From the NCBI RefSeq assembly GCF_040365225.1, contig NZ_AP028055.1, positions 1,612,001 to 1,676,000 of the forward strand: a stretch of DNA of 64,000 nucleotides, given 5' to 3'. Below are positions 45,799 through 54,981 of the stretch, one piece after another. The position numbers and the translations under genes were made by a program. Under the pieces are notes generated by a model. The model was not told where the DNA came from. It did no database searches and was given only the letters and a program-made list of their open reading frames with translations. The stretch's first letter is position 1; every line of letters begins with the position of its first letter. This stretch comes from Bacteroides sedimenti (lineage in GTDB: Bacteria; Bacteroidota; Bacteroidia; Bacteroidales; Bacteroidaceae).

Positions 45799-46920
45799 AT
45801 GAAAATTGCGAAAGCTGCATTTACTTGCAAGAAGCAACTAAGCATGCTGATGTTGCTGGCAACGGCCACCTGCTGGGCGCAACCATCCTTCAAAGGGCTG
45901 GAAAACTTATTCACCACCCCAAAGAATTATGTGGTTGGATACGCACCTGTTAAACCGGTTATTGACGGAAATATTACGGACGATGTGTGGAAGAATGCTC
46001 TCTGGACTGACTATTTCAGGGATATTGAAGGTGATGGGAAACCCGAACCATACTACCAGACTCGCGTTAAAATGTTGTGGGACGATACATATCTTTACTT
46101 TGCCGCTGACATAAAGGATGAGCATGTGTGGGCTTACCTGAAGAACCACGACGAGATAGTGTATTATGATAATGATTTTGAAATATTTATTGACCCGGAT
46201 AATAATGCGCATCAATATTTCGAGTTTGAAGTAAATGCACTGAACACTATTTTTGACCTGTTTCTTGCAAAACCTTACCGCACCAACTCCCGCGAACTTA
46301 TCAGTTGGGACGCTGCAGGCCTGCGTTCCGCCGTTAAAGTGCACGGCACACTGAATAACCCGAAGGATAAGGATAAAGGATGGACTGTGGAAATGGCTAT
46401 TCCGTTTAAAGCTCTGACTATGGGAAGTGTTCCGTTTATTCCTAAAGAAGGGACAATGTGGCGCATCAACTTCTCGAGAGTGGAATGGGACACAACAGTA
46501 GAAAACGGAAAGTACGTGAAAAAGAAAGGTGCCGATGGAAAAACTTTACCCGAAAACAACTGGGTGTGGTCTCCTCAAGGCGTTATCAATATGCATTATC
46601 CGGAACATTGGGGATACCTGCTATTTACACAGAAACAGAAAACAAACGAATTCCCGGCATTCAATTTACCCTATGCCGAAAAGCAGAAACAATATTTGTG
46701 GCTGGTTTACTATCGTCAAAAGGAATATCAAAGCAAGAATAACAGATATGCAACTACATTGGAGGAGCTGAACATCACTCCATCGGTTTTTGCAATTGAT
46801 GGAACTGACAACACGCTTAAAATGGAGGCTACCGACAATCTGTTTTATGCCACCATACGCTCGGCTAAAAATGAGGCATGGAGCATTAACTTCGAAGGGT
46901 TGGTAGAGAAGATAAAATAA
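45799..46920 (+). CDS. Secreted CBM9-like carbohydrate-binding family protein
   Basis: A 373-residue exported protein (signal peptide ending near C-W-A-Q). Residues ~45-275 form a CBM9-like beta-sandwich: I-D-G-N-I-T-D-D-V-W, M-L-W-D-D-T-Y-L-Y-F-A-A-D-I, D-N-D-F-E-I-F-I-D-P-D, and F-S-R-V-E-W. No catalytic domain is visible. The C-terminal ~80 residues contain Q-K-Q-Y-L-W-L-V-Y-Y-R-Q and have no known function. Bacteroides has many such proteins; a role in binding sugars at the cell envelope is inferred. TATATTTG at 45750-45757 may be the -7 promoter box. Confidence 0.85.
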   Translation: MKIAKAAFTCKKQLSMLMLLATATCWAQPSFKGLENLFTTPKNYVVGYAPVKPVIDGNITDDVWKNALWTDYFRDIEGDGKPEPYYQTRVKMLWDDTYLYFAADIKDEHVWAYLKNHDEIVYYDNDFEIFIDPDNNAHQYFEFEVNALNTIFDLFLAKPYRTNSRELISWDAAGLRSAVKVHGTLNNPKDKDKGWTVEMAIPFKALTMGSVPFIPKEGTMWRINFSRVEWDTTVENGKYVKKKGADGKTLPENNWVWSPQGVINMHYPEHWGYLLFTQKQKTNEFPAFNLPYAEKQKQYLWLVYYRQKEYQSKNNRYATTLEELNITPSVFAIDGTDNTLKMEATDNLFYATIRSAKNEAWSINFEGLVEKIK

Positions 46921-47001
46921 GAGCTAGAAAGTGCCAAATATGTGAATTAAGAAGATTAGTTCATTAACCGGCAAATAGAAGCTCTTTACTGTGATAAAGG
47001 T

Positions 47002-47045
47002 AAAAGCCATTTCTAACCTGCTAATGTGGGTGAGAAATGGCTTTT
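47002..47045. terminator. Bidirectional hairpin between convergent genes
   Basis: A perfect 13-bp stem (AAAAGCCATTTCT, AGAAATGGCTTTT) with an 18-base loop lies between the CBM9-like and SLC13 genes, with U-tracts in both directions. Confidence 0.75.
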
Positions 47046-47132
47046 ATTATTGAAAGCTGCGAACTAAAAATTTCAGATCTGGGATTTGCTTCTTTTTATT
47101 TCTTAGATAATGGTCCTGAGAATATGGTTCTT

Positions 47133-48998
47133 TTAAAACGGGAACAACAAAGGCAACATAAATATCATAACGATACCCATAATGAATTGCAATGGCAACC
47201 CGACCTTTACATAATCCATGAAAGTGTATTGCCCTGCAGGCATCACCAATGCATTGGGGGGTGTGGAGAAAGGGGATGCAAAACACATACTTGCTCCAAC
47301 TGTAACGGCAAACATGAAAGGATATGGGCTTACTCCTATTTGTATGGCCGATTGCATGGCTATGGGAGCGAGTAAAACCGCGGCAGCAGTGTTGCTGATA
47401 AACATGGTGAGCAATGAGGTTGTGAAATAAACACCAGCCAGTAATGCCATAGGACCATAGCTGCCCAAGCCATTGACCAGAGTATTGGATAAGTAATCTG
47501 ATGCTCCCGTTTTTTCCATAGCAAGTGACATTGGAAGCATAGCTGCAATAAGGACCACACTTTCCCAGTTTATCGTCTTATAAGCCGCCTCCACATTCCT
47601 GATACATCCGGTCAGTACCATCAGAATGGCAGCAATCATGACAGATGTTACCGGAGCAACGGGAATAAAGTCGAAAACCATCATTACAATCATTAAAAGC
47701 ATGATGAAAGCAGCAATTGGAGCTTTGTAATCGAGTGTTACCCTGGCAGCCTCAGCCAATGGTTGTCCTAATACCACCCACTCGGAATCTTCACCGCTTA
47801 GACGGGCAATGTTGTTCCAGTTTCCTTGAACAAGCAAAACATCTCCGTTATGCATTTTTTCATCTTTTATATCTTTCAGGATGTACTCACGCTTGCGACG
47901 GATGGCAAGCACATTCACATTATACTTTTCTCTGAAGCCGGAATCTTTAATCATTTGATTGATTAGCTTTGATGATGGCATTAATACGATTTCAGCAATT
48001 CCGATATCATAGAAATCGAGTGCTTTCTGTCCGCGATCATTCAACTCCTCTGTTTCGTGACTATCCATCATTTCCAGATAGTAGTTTTCTGCAAACCGTT
48101 CGATTCTATCAAAATCTCCGGTCAGATATAATATATCTCCGGCTCGCAAAACGATATCCGGGTCGGCAAGATGCTGATTTATCGTCTGCAAAAACTGAGT
48201 TTGAGGGGCTTTAATGCGTCTGATCTCTAATATATTGATGCCATATTTCTTTTGAATATTCAGTTCTGTAATTGTTTTATTTATCAAAAGTGAATTCTCA
48301 TTGATTTTAATGCGGAAAAGATTGCTGTCTAACTGATATTCTTTCACCAGTTCATTCAACGATTTACCTTTCGATCCTTTTTTGTTCTTGGATTCTCCCT
48401 TTTTAGAAAGGAATATTTTGCTGAGAGGAATAAGAACAATCATGCCGGTTAATACACAGATAATGCCAACAGGCAGGAAAGAGAAAAATGAAAGGGGTTT
48501 GAACCCCGCTTCGGTCAATACGTTTTGTATTACTAGATTGGGAGGTGTACCAATCAGAGTCATCATTCCACCCATACTGCTTGCAAAAGCGAGTGGCATT
48601 AATAAACGGCTTGGACTTGTCTGGGCACCGTGGGCTAGGCTCACCACTATAGGAAGCATCAAGGCTACAGTGCCGGTATTGCTAACAAATGCGCCTATTA
48701 CAGATGTAACAGTTATCACCAGAATTATTAGTTTTAACTCGCTAGCTCCAGCCAGTTTCATCAACTTGCTGCTGGCCATTTTGGCAAGTCCTGTCTGAAA
48801 AATCGCTCCACCCACCACAAATAACCCAATCATCATAATGACTACCGAGTTTGAAAAACCGGAAAGAGCCTCCCCGGGGGTGAGTATATGAAAAATCAGT
48901 AACAAAATTAATGCGCAAAGTGCAACCAGGTCAGAGCGGACTTTCCCATTTACAAAGAAAACCGCAGAGATAAGTAAAATAGCGATGGTTATAAGCAT
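47133..48998 (-). CDS. SLC13/DASS-type permease with two TrkA-C domains
   Basis: Inner-membrane anion transporter (621 residues). The first ~195 residues hold several membrane helices with S-N-T-G-T-V-A-L-M-L-P (a DASS signature) and G-T-P-P-N-L-V. Residues ~205-400 are cytoplasmic and contain two RCK/TrkA-C-like domains. A second block of helices follows, with the matching S-N-T-A-A-A-V-L-L-A-P repeat and F-S-T-P-P-N-A. The inverted-repeat architecture is typical of sodium-coupled sulfate or dicarboxylate carriers; the substrate cannot be assigned. Confidence 0.9.
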   Translation of the reverse strand: MLITIAILLISAVFFVNGKVRSDLVALCALILLLIFHILTPGEALSGFSNSVVIMMIGLFVVGGAIFQTGLAKMASSKLMKLAGASELKLIILVITVTSVIGAFVSNTGTVALMLPIVVSLAHGAQTSPSRLLMPLAFASSMGGMMTLIGTPPNLVIQNVLTEAGFKPLSFFSFLPVGIICVLTGMIVLIPLSKIFLSKKGESKNKKGSKGKSLNELVKEYQLDSNLFRIKINENSLLINKTITELNIQKKYGINILEIRRIKAPQTQFLQTINQHLADPDIVLRAGDILYLTGDFDRIERFAENYYLEMMDSHETEELNDRGQKALDFYDIGIAEIVLMPSSKLINQMIKDSGFREKYNVNVLAIRRKREYILKDIKDEKMHNGDVLLVQGNWNNIARLSGEDSEWVVLGQPLAEAARVTLDYKAPIAAFIMLLMIVMMVFDFIPVAPVTSVMIAAILMVLTGCIRNVEAAYKTINWESVVLIAAMLPMSLAMEKTGASDYLSNTLVNGLGSYGPMALLAGVYFTTSLLTMFISNTAAAVLLAPIAMQSAIQIGVSPYPFMFAVTVGASMCFASPFSTPPNALVMPAGQYTFMDYVKVGLPLQFIMGIVMIFMLPLLFPF

Positions 48999-49217
48999 AA
49001 TAAATCTATTATTAAAATTATAAATTATATGTCAACCGTAATTTACTCATTTTAGAATAAATAGCACTTAGAAAGGCATTTCAATTTAATATAAGATAAC
49101 AAAAGTTAGTAAATTTGTTTTCTTGAGAAATATGTACCATATTAAACCAACAAATGATTGTGAACAAAAATGTTATGGTTCAGTTATATATTTGGTACAA
49201 TCAAAATAGGAATGATT

Positions 49218-49622
49218 ATGAAACAGATTCCAAGGGATAGGATTACAAATCCACGCATTACAGAGTTGATGCCAGACGAGATTTTTGTTTTTGGATCGAA
49301 CATTCAGGGAATGCATTGTGGCGGGGCAGCTCGTATAGCCTGCCGTTGGGGAGCTATCATGGGACAAGGAGTAGGACTGCAGGGGCAGACTTATGCAATA
49401 CCAACCATGAGTGGATCGGTAGCATCGATTGCACCACATGTAGATGAATTTATTATTTTTGCAAAAGCCAATCCGGATTTGCGCTTTCTGGTTACGGAAA
49501 TTGGCTGTGGAATAGCCGGATATATCCCTGAAGATATAGCGCCGCTTTTCCGGGGAGCTGTTGAGATTGAAAACATTTGCTTACCCGAGAGATTCTGGGA
49601 AGTAATTCTGAAAGACTCCTGA
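49218..49622 (+). CDS. Macrodomain-like protein
   Basis: A 134-residue protein. I use the ATG at 49218; in-frame ATGs at 49170 and 49212 are less likely. Motifs D-E-I-F-V-F-G-S-N (20-28), C-G-G-A-A-R-I-A, G-A-I-M-G-Q-G-V-G-L-Q-G-Q-T-Y-A-I-P-T-M and V-T-E-I-G-C-G-I-A-G-Y match a small macrodomain-like family that includes phage-associated homologues. Macrodomains bind or hydrolyse ADP-ribose groups, so a role in ADP-ribose metabolism is inferred. No toxin gene is adjacent. Confidence 0.7.
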   Translation: MKQIPRDRITNPRITELMPDEIFVFGSNIQGMHCGGAARIACRWGAIMGQGVGLQGQTYAIPTMSGSVASIAPHVDEFIIFAKANPDLRFLVTEIGCGIAGYIPEDIAPLFRGAVEIENICLPERFWEVILKDS

Positions 49623-49755
49623 ATAAGCCTTGAGGCTAGTCAATGATATGAAGAAAATCCGGGATTGTCGACTGAGAAAATCTGGTCGGCTATCCCGGAT
49701 AGGTCAAAAAATACATAGAACTTATAACAACAATGAAACGTGCGGTCTATATTTA

Positions 49756-50067
49756 CTATAAATGGAACGGATCTTCGACATAAACTTCTTTTTTCTGAAA
49801 TGCGTCGCTGCCGGTTTTCATTATCTGCAATTCTGTTAATCCTCTTTTACTGAAAAAAAGCTCTCCTTTCTCATCGCTATCAAACGGAATCTCTTCCCAG
49901 ATTTTACCCAGATAATGTTTATTTAGATCTTTATCGATAAAGTATTCAACTTCATCTTCTGATTCATCGGACAGTCGTTCGACAAAAATATCTGCGGGTG
50001 TCAGTTTTACGAAAACATTTTGATAGATGGTTTCATCAATACATTCCCAGAATCTGTACTTATTCAT
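49756..50067 (-). CDS. Hypothetical acidic protein
   Basis: A 103-residue soluble, strongly acidic protein with no signal peptide (opening M-N-K-Y-R-F-W-E-C-I-D-E-T; cluster of D/E at about residues 33-45). I do not recognise the family. Codon usage looks natural and no better frame overlaps it. It stands alone between convergent-side neighbours. Confidence 0.6.
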   Translation of the reverse strand: MNKYRFWECIDETIYQNVFVKLTPADIFVERLSDESEDEVEYFIDKDLNKHYLGKIWEEIPFDSDEKGELFFSKRGLTELQIMKTGSDAFQKKEVYVEDPFHL

Positions 50068-50290
50068 AGTATCAAAGTTTAGTAATTAAATATTTTAAGA
50101 CATACTATGTGGCTATTCTATTATTGGAACGTAAATTCTGCTATTTTGTTCAGAGCATAAGAGTGAATTTATCTTTTTAAAAAGAGGCGTAAAACAGAGA
50201 TTCAATATTAAAAAATTGATTCTCAAGACTATCCATCTGACGAACAAATTAATAATTATATTGTTTCCTAGAAAGATAATAGCCGGACAA

Positions 50291-51091
50291 ATGAAATTAA
50301 ACAGAACCAGACCGTTCAGACTCGAAAAAATGTATTTTGATTGCATTGATGAGGATGGAAATTGTTTTATCCTATATTGGTCTGTTATGGAAATCCGCTT
50401 TCTTCGTTTCATCTATTCGGGGCTATTGTTTTCTGATTCTGACAATACAATATTTGAAAAATTTTCATTCAAGAAAACACCCAGACCTGGTGCCACACGA
50501 TTTTTGACAGTAGAAAATCCGTTACTGAATATTAAAGGAGAGTGGTGGCAAACTGATAATCCTATCTACTGCCCATTGCTTAATAATTTAAAGAATGGAG
50601 ATTTAAACTGGAATTGCCACCATCCAAAAGCTGAGAGCTGGATTGAATATAATGGTAAAATATATCGTGGATATGGTTACGCAGAGACTCTCTTTCTATC
50701 TATAAAGCCATGGAATCTTCCTTTTGAAGTAATAAAATGGGGACATTTCATGTCGGAAAAGTCCACAATTATCTGGATTCAGTTGAACGGAGAACAACAT
50801 ATTAATAACTTATGGTATAATGGAAAAGAGTATAACGACGGAATGATTCTAGAAGATAGAGTGATATTTAATAAAGGAGGTTTTGTTTTATTGTTTCAAA
50901 ACATCTCAACATTAAGAGAAGGAGAGATAATCCATATCTTACCCAAGTACCACATAATCAAAGCCCTGATAAAAAAAAGTATTTTAAACGGAAATGAGAC
51001 TAAATATAAAGCAGAATCTTTCTTTGCCATAGATGGAAAAACGATTGATAATGGCTGGTCCTTATACGAAACGGTAACATGGAAAAAGTAA
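50291..51091 (+). CDS. Hypothetical lipocalin-like protein, partner of the three-domain membrane protein
   Basis: A 266-residue protein from the ATG at 50291; the frame is open to an ATG at 50216 but those residues look non-coding. The product is rich in aromatic residues: N-W-N-C-H-H-P-K-A, then G-Y-A-E-T-L-F-L, P-W-N-L-P-F-E and W-G-H-F. These vaguely recall the CrtC/AttH lipocalin-like superfamily, but I am not sure. The 3' end overlaps the start of the next gene by 13 bases, so the two are translationally coupled and probably work together on a lipid-like substrate. Confidence 0.65.
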   Translation: MKLNRTRPFRLEKMYFDCIDEDGNCFILYWSVMEIRFLRFIYSGLLFSDSDNTIFEKFSFKKTPRPGATRFLTVENPLLNIKGEWWQTDNPIYCPLLNNLKNGDLNWNCHHPKAESWIEYNGKIYRGYGYAETLFLSIKPWNLPFEVIKWGHFMSEKSTIIWIQLNGEQHINNLWYNGKEYNDGMILEDRVIFNKGGFVLLFQNISTLREGEIIHILPKYHIIKALIKKSILNGNETKYKAESFFAIDGKTIDNGWSLYETVTWKK

Positions 51092-53016
51092 AAAACTGGT
51101 TTGGGAAAGTGATGTTTGGAATGCTGTTTATAATAGTAATTCCATCAACGTTAATTATCTGGTCGGAATACACAACCAACCTGATACAGATAACTGTACC
51201 GGTAAACAGACCTGGAGGATACTTGCTTTCGGCAATAGGGGTTTTAATGGTTGTTGCCGGAATGGCTCATCTGTGGTTCTTCGGTAAAGGACTACCCATG
51301 AATGCATTCCCCCCTAAGCTCTTTGTAAAAAAAGGAATATATGCTTTTACCAGCCATCCAATTTATGCAGGGGCTATTCTGCTGAGTTTTGGCATATCTT
51401 CCATTGCAGAATCAGCATCCGGATTCTGGTTGGTAAGCCCACTGTTTACACTGATGGTGATTGATTACACTGTAGGATTCGAAAACGAAAGGACTATTCG
51501 CATTTTTGGTTATCAGGAATATAAGCCCTTTTTATCACTACCCACCAATTCAGAAAAAGCTCCTCTCATTAAGGAAAGATTTGCAGTTTATATCCTCGTC
51601 TATCTTCCTTGGATTTTGATGTATGAAGCTTTTATAATTCCTGGAGTTCCCAAAGACGCCATTGATACAAGCCTGAATTTTGAAAAAGAATGGCCGGTTT
51701 TTGAATTCACGACATTCTTTTATCTTTCAGTTTACCTGTTTACCATATTGGTTCCGCTTGTTATCCGGAAAAAGAATGATTTGCGTTCCTTTGAAATAGA
51801 TGTTTGGTTCGCAACAGTTGTAACGGGCATAATTTATTTTACTGTTCCCTTTGTTGCTGAACAGCGGCAATTTACACCTCATTCCGTTTGGGGAGAGTTG
51901 TTGCTTGCGGACCGTTCGTATGATGGGATAACTGCTTCTTTGCCTGCATTTCATGTAATCTGGGCTTTCATCGCCGCACGATATTTTGCACGCAGTTTCA
52001 GAAAAATTAAATGGTTCTGGTTATTTCTTGCCATACTTATTTCAATCAGTTGCATTACAACAGGTAATCATTCTGTACTTGATGTATTTGCCGGAGTAGC
52101 AATGTATCTGGCTGTTCTTTACCGGGTTGACATCTGGAATTTCATTCGTTCACAATCTGAACATCTTGCTAACAGCTGGAAAGAATGGAGATGGGGACCG
52201 ATACGACTTATTAATCACGGCTTCTATGCAGGTGCCGCCGGATTTGTGGGAGCGCTTATAGCCGGCTCTTTTATGAGTACCTATTATGGATTTATCATTT
52301 TCTTATTATGTACAATGGCAATTGTTGGTGCAGGACTTTGGGCACAACTGGTGGAAGGTTCTCCCAAATTACAAAGACCGTACGGATATTATGGGAGTGT
52401 AATCGGAGTTCTTACCGGATGCATATTGGTTGCGATCTTTTTTTCTGTTAATTTCTATATACTGTTTGCTGCATTTGCCGTTGCTGCTCCCTGGGTACAG
52501 ATATTGGGCCGTTTGCGATGTCTTATTCAGGGCTGTTGTCATGGGAAACCCTCTGATGAATCGATTGGCATTCATTTTACACAGCCATATTCCAGAGTAA
52601 ATAAGATTTCAGGATTAAGAGGTGCTGCCTTGCATCCTACTCAACTATACTCTATCGGGACAAATCTTATTACCGGTTTGATACTATTCAGGTTGTTAAG
52701 TCTTGAAATGCCGGCCTCTTTCATCATAGGCATGTATTTCATATTAAACGGGCTGGGACGATTTGTGGAAGAGTCTTTTCGGGGAGAAGCACAAACCCCT
52801 TACTGGGCGGGAATGAGAATATATCAATGGATAGCAATGGGAGCCGTTCTTTTTGGAATGATTATGACCCCGATTTCAGATGTAAAAATGCCGGTTTCCG
52901 ACATCACATTGGAAACAGTAGGTTGGGCAATAGTATTAGGTGTCATCGCAATTATTGCTTACGGGGTTGATTTCCCCTCCTCAAACCGTCGTTTTGCACG
53001 ATTAACCAGTGCTTAA
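51079..53016 (+). CDS. Fused membrane protein: ICMT/PEMT-like + PAP2 phosphatase + Lgt-like domains
   Basis: A 645-residue polytopic membrane protein made of three enzyme-like parts. Residues ~1-175 resemble isoprenylcysteine/phospholipid methyltransferases (K-G-I-Y-A-F-T-S-H-P-I-Y-A-G, F-E-N-E-R). Residues ~200-360 are a PAP2-type phosphatase (S-L-P-A-F-H near 290; T-G-N-H-S-V-L-D near 328). Residues ~430-600 resemble prolipoprotein diacylglyceryl transferase relatives (G-R-L-R-C-L-I-Q-G-C-C-H-G, H-P-T-Q-L-Y, N-G-L-G-R-F-V-E-E-S-F-R). The Lgt catalytic loop is altered, so it may not act on lipoproteins. Each domain acts on lipids in relatives, hence a lipid-remodelling role is inferred. Confidence 0.75.
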   Translation: MEKVKNWFGKVMFGMLFIIVIPSTLIIWSEYTTNLIQITVPVNRPGGYLLSAIGVLMVVAGMAHLWFFGKGLPMNAFPPKLFVKKGIYAFTSHPIYAGAILLSFGISSIAESASGFWLVSPLFTLMVIDYTVGFENERTIRIFGYQEYKPFLSLPTNSEKAPLIKERFAVYILVYLPWILMYEAFIIPGVPKDAIDTSLNFEKEWPVFEFTTFFYLSVYLFTILVPLVIRKKNDLRSFEIDVWFATVVTGIIYFTVPFVAEQRQFTPHSVWGELLLADRSYDGITASLPAFHVIWAFIAARYFARSFRKIKWFWLFLAILISISCITTGNHSVLDVFAGVAMYLAVLYRVDIWNFIRSQSEHLANSWKEWRWGPIRLINHGFYAGAAGFVGALIAGSFMSTYYGFIIFLLCTMAIVGAGLWAQLVEGSPKLQRPYGYYGSVIGVLTGCILVAIFFSVNFYILFAAFAVAAPWVQILGRLRCLIQGCCHGKPSDESIGIHFTQPYSRVNKISGLRGAALHPTQLYSIGTNLITGLILFRLLSLEMPASFIIGMYFILNGLGRFVEESFRGEAQTPYWAGMRIYQWIAMGAVLFGMIMTPISDVKMPVSDITLETVGWAIVLGVIAIIAYGVDFPSSNRRFARLTSA

Positions 53017-53132
53017 ACTCGACATCATCATAACCAGCCGAGAACTTTATAAAATCAGAATTGTTCTTATAGAAATATGAATGTCGGGGAAAGAGATTAA
53101 ATCATGATTTTGAAACATAAACTTTTATCAAT

Positions 53133-53546
53133 ATGGAAAAATCGAAAAACTTTACGCATGTATATGGATATATAGTTTGCATCATCTCTGTGATCGTATT
53201 TCTAAGTTGCGTAACCTCACTAGTAAATGCAGTGATGAACCGGATGAATCCATTACTCTCAACTTATGATTCGCAAAACCTGGCTTCATTCGAGGCTTAT
53301 AAGCTGGAACAGACTAAATCCTTCAACGCCAGGGAAGGTGAACAAAAGAAAGAAATGCCTAACGATCAAGAATTAAGAAGGATATATGACAGCTTAAGGC
53401 AGGAAAAAATTGACCGCGTGAATTTTGATTCCAATAAATCAATTATGGTTAGTAGTATTTTAATTGTATTGAGTATCTTGTTATTCTGGAGTCATTGGCA
53501 AATTGCCCGCAAATACATTCATAAAACTGATGAGCAGTTATCATAA
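53133..53546 (+). CDS. Hypothetical two-helix membrane protein
   Basis: A 137-residue protein with membrane segments at about residues 12-33 and 105-122, and a charged ~65-residue loop between them rich in Lys, Glu and Gln (likely helical). I do not recognise the family. It follows the fused membrane protein gene by 117 bases on the same strand. Topology suggests the loop is periplasmic or cytoplasmic; this cannot be settled here. Confidence 0.7.
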   Translation: MEKSKNFTHVYGYIVCIISVIVFLSCVTSLVNAVMNRMNPLLSTYDSQNLASFEAYKLEQTKSFNAREGEQKKEMPNDQELRRIYDSLRQEKIDRVNFDSNKSIMVSSILIVLSILLFWSHWQIARKYIHKTDEQLS

Positions 53547-53677
53547 AAGATGCTTTAAATCTTCGAATATAAATATTATTTTGTATCTTTATTGGGGTTT
53601 ATGAAAAGTCTGATAAAAAGAACATTTATCATATTAATATTACTATCATCTATTTAACTATTAAAAAGGAGGATACT

Positions 53678-53914
53678 ATGGAACCAAAAATGGCTAAAAA
53701 AGGACCTTATGCTGTTGAACTGGAAGCAGGAAAAGAATATTACTTTTGTACATGCGGAGAGAGTAAGAAGCAACCTTTTTGTGATGGATCACATATGGAA
53801 ACAGATTTCTCACCTATGGCTTTCAAAGCAGAAAAAACTGGAAAGGCTTTCTTATGTGGATGTAAAAAGACAAATAATCCCCCATATTGCGATGGTGAGC
53901 ATTCAAAAACTTAA
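53678..53914 (+). CDS. CDGSH iron-sulfur domain protein with two motifs
   Basis: A 78-residue protein with two CDGSH-type [2Fe-2S] sites. The first uses Cys24, Cys26, Cys35 and His39 (C-T-C ... F-C-D-G-S-H). The second uses Cys60, Cys62, Cys71 and His75 (C-G-C ... Y-C-D-G-E-H, with Glu in place of Ser). The double arrangement in one short chain is the bacterial version of the mitoNEET fold. A role in redox sensing or cluster transfer is inferred. A purine-rich AAGGAGG lies just before the start codon. Confidence 0.93.
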   Translation: MEPKMAKKGPYAVELEAGKEYYFCTCGESKKQPFCDGSHMETDFSPMAFKAEKTGKAFLCGCKKTNNPPYCDGEHSKT

Positions 53915-53980
53915 TTTAAAAACTCATAAAAAGCCTCTTTGCCTCTGTTAAGTGTACTATTTAAGCAATAGGATTAAAAT

Positions 53981-54017
53981 AAAAAGTGGCCAGTTGAAAA
54001 TTTCAAGGCCACTTTTT
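53981..54017 (+). terminator. Hairpin terminator after the CDGSH gene
   Basis: An 11-bp stem AAAAAGTGGCC / GGCCACTTTTT with a 15-base loop and a T-run lies 67 bases after the stop codon. Confidence 0.8.
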
Positions 54018-54122
54018 ATTTTCGAAACCTGTTATCTGTATGAAGCAGAGAATTAAGTAATGAACTAAAGATAATTCCTACTAACTAAGTCAGTTCGGAA
54101 TCAATTATTAAAATGAGAGGAA

Positions 54123-54959
54123 ATGAATGATAATATTGTGAATAATAATTTTAGAAATACAGAATCAATGCCCGTATTGTTTGTTGGTCATGGAACTCCG
54201 ATGAATGCCATTCAAGAGAATGAGTTTACTACCGGCTGGCAAAACATTGGAAAGTTAGTTCCTAAACCAGATGCAATTCTATGCATTTCGGCGCATTGGG
54301 TAACTCGCGGTACCCTTGTCACCGCTATGGAAAAGCCTAAAACGATTCATGATTTTGGTGGATTCCCTAAAGAGTTGTATAATATTCATTACCCGGCACC
54401 CGGAAGCCCGGAACTGGCAGACGAAATTAAAAGATTGATTAAAAAAGAGATTGTCGGTCTTGATAATGACTGGGGGCTTGACCATGGTTGTTGGAGTGTA
54501 ATGAAACACATCTATCCGAATGCAGATATTCCTATTGTTCAACTGAGTCTGGATTATTTTCAGGAACCGCAATATCATTACGAACTAGCGAAAGAGCTTT
54601 TACCACTCCGAAAAAAGGGGGTAATGATTGTGTGTAGCGGGAATATGGTACATAACCTTAGATTGGTTGACTGGGAGAGGCTGGAAAATACAGATTATGG
54701 TTATGACTGGGCTATTGATGCCCTTGAGAAGATGAAAAGATTCATTCTTACTGACAATCATAAAGCTTTGATTGATTACAAATTGCAAGGAAATTCATTT
54801 AAACTGGCAATTCCGACTAACGAACATTATTTGCCCATGATTTATGCATTGGCTTTGAAGGAGGAACACGAAAAAGTGAGTTTCTTTAACGATAAAAACG
54901 TTGGTGGGTCACTTGCAATGACTTCGTTTATAATTGAAAAGAGTAATCAATCTTATTAA
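54123..54959 (+). CDS. ygiD: DODA-type extradiol dioxygenase (YgiD-like)
   Basis: Predicted 4,5-DOPA-type extradiol ring-cleavage dioxygenase (278 residues). The class III dioxygenase fold is indicated by V-G-H-G-T-P-M-N-A-I near the start, S-A-H-W-V, I-H-D-F-G-G-F-P, D-H-G-C-W and P-I-V-Q-L-S-L-D. Conserved histidines in the first, second and fourth of these motifs would bind the metal. The physiological substrate in Bacteroides is unknown. It lies 23 bases before a hydrolase gene on the same strand, probably in one operon. Confidence 0.92.
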   Translation: MNDNIVNNNFRNTESMPVLFVGHGTPMNAIQENEFTTGWQNIGKLVPKPDAILCISAHWVTRGTLVTAMEKPKTIHDFGGFPKELYNIHYPAPGSPELADEIKRLIKKEIVGLDNDWGLDHGCWSVMKHIYPNADIPIVQLSLDYFQEPQYHYELAKELLPLRKKGVMIVCSGNMVHNLRLVDWERLENTDYGYDWAIDALEKMKRFILTDNHKALIDYKLQGNSFKLAIPTNEHYLPMIYALALKEEHEKVSFFNDKNVGGSLAMTSFIIEKSNQSY

Positions 54960-54981
54960 AGGATCTTAACAGTGTATTAGT

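Noticed and set aside
50113..50412. 99-codon minus-strand frame
   Set aside because: It overlaps the start of the lipocalin-like plus-strand gene and has low-complexity, hydrophobic content without a motif.
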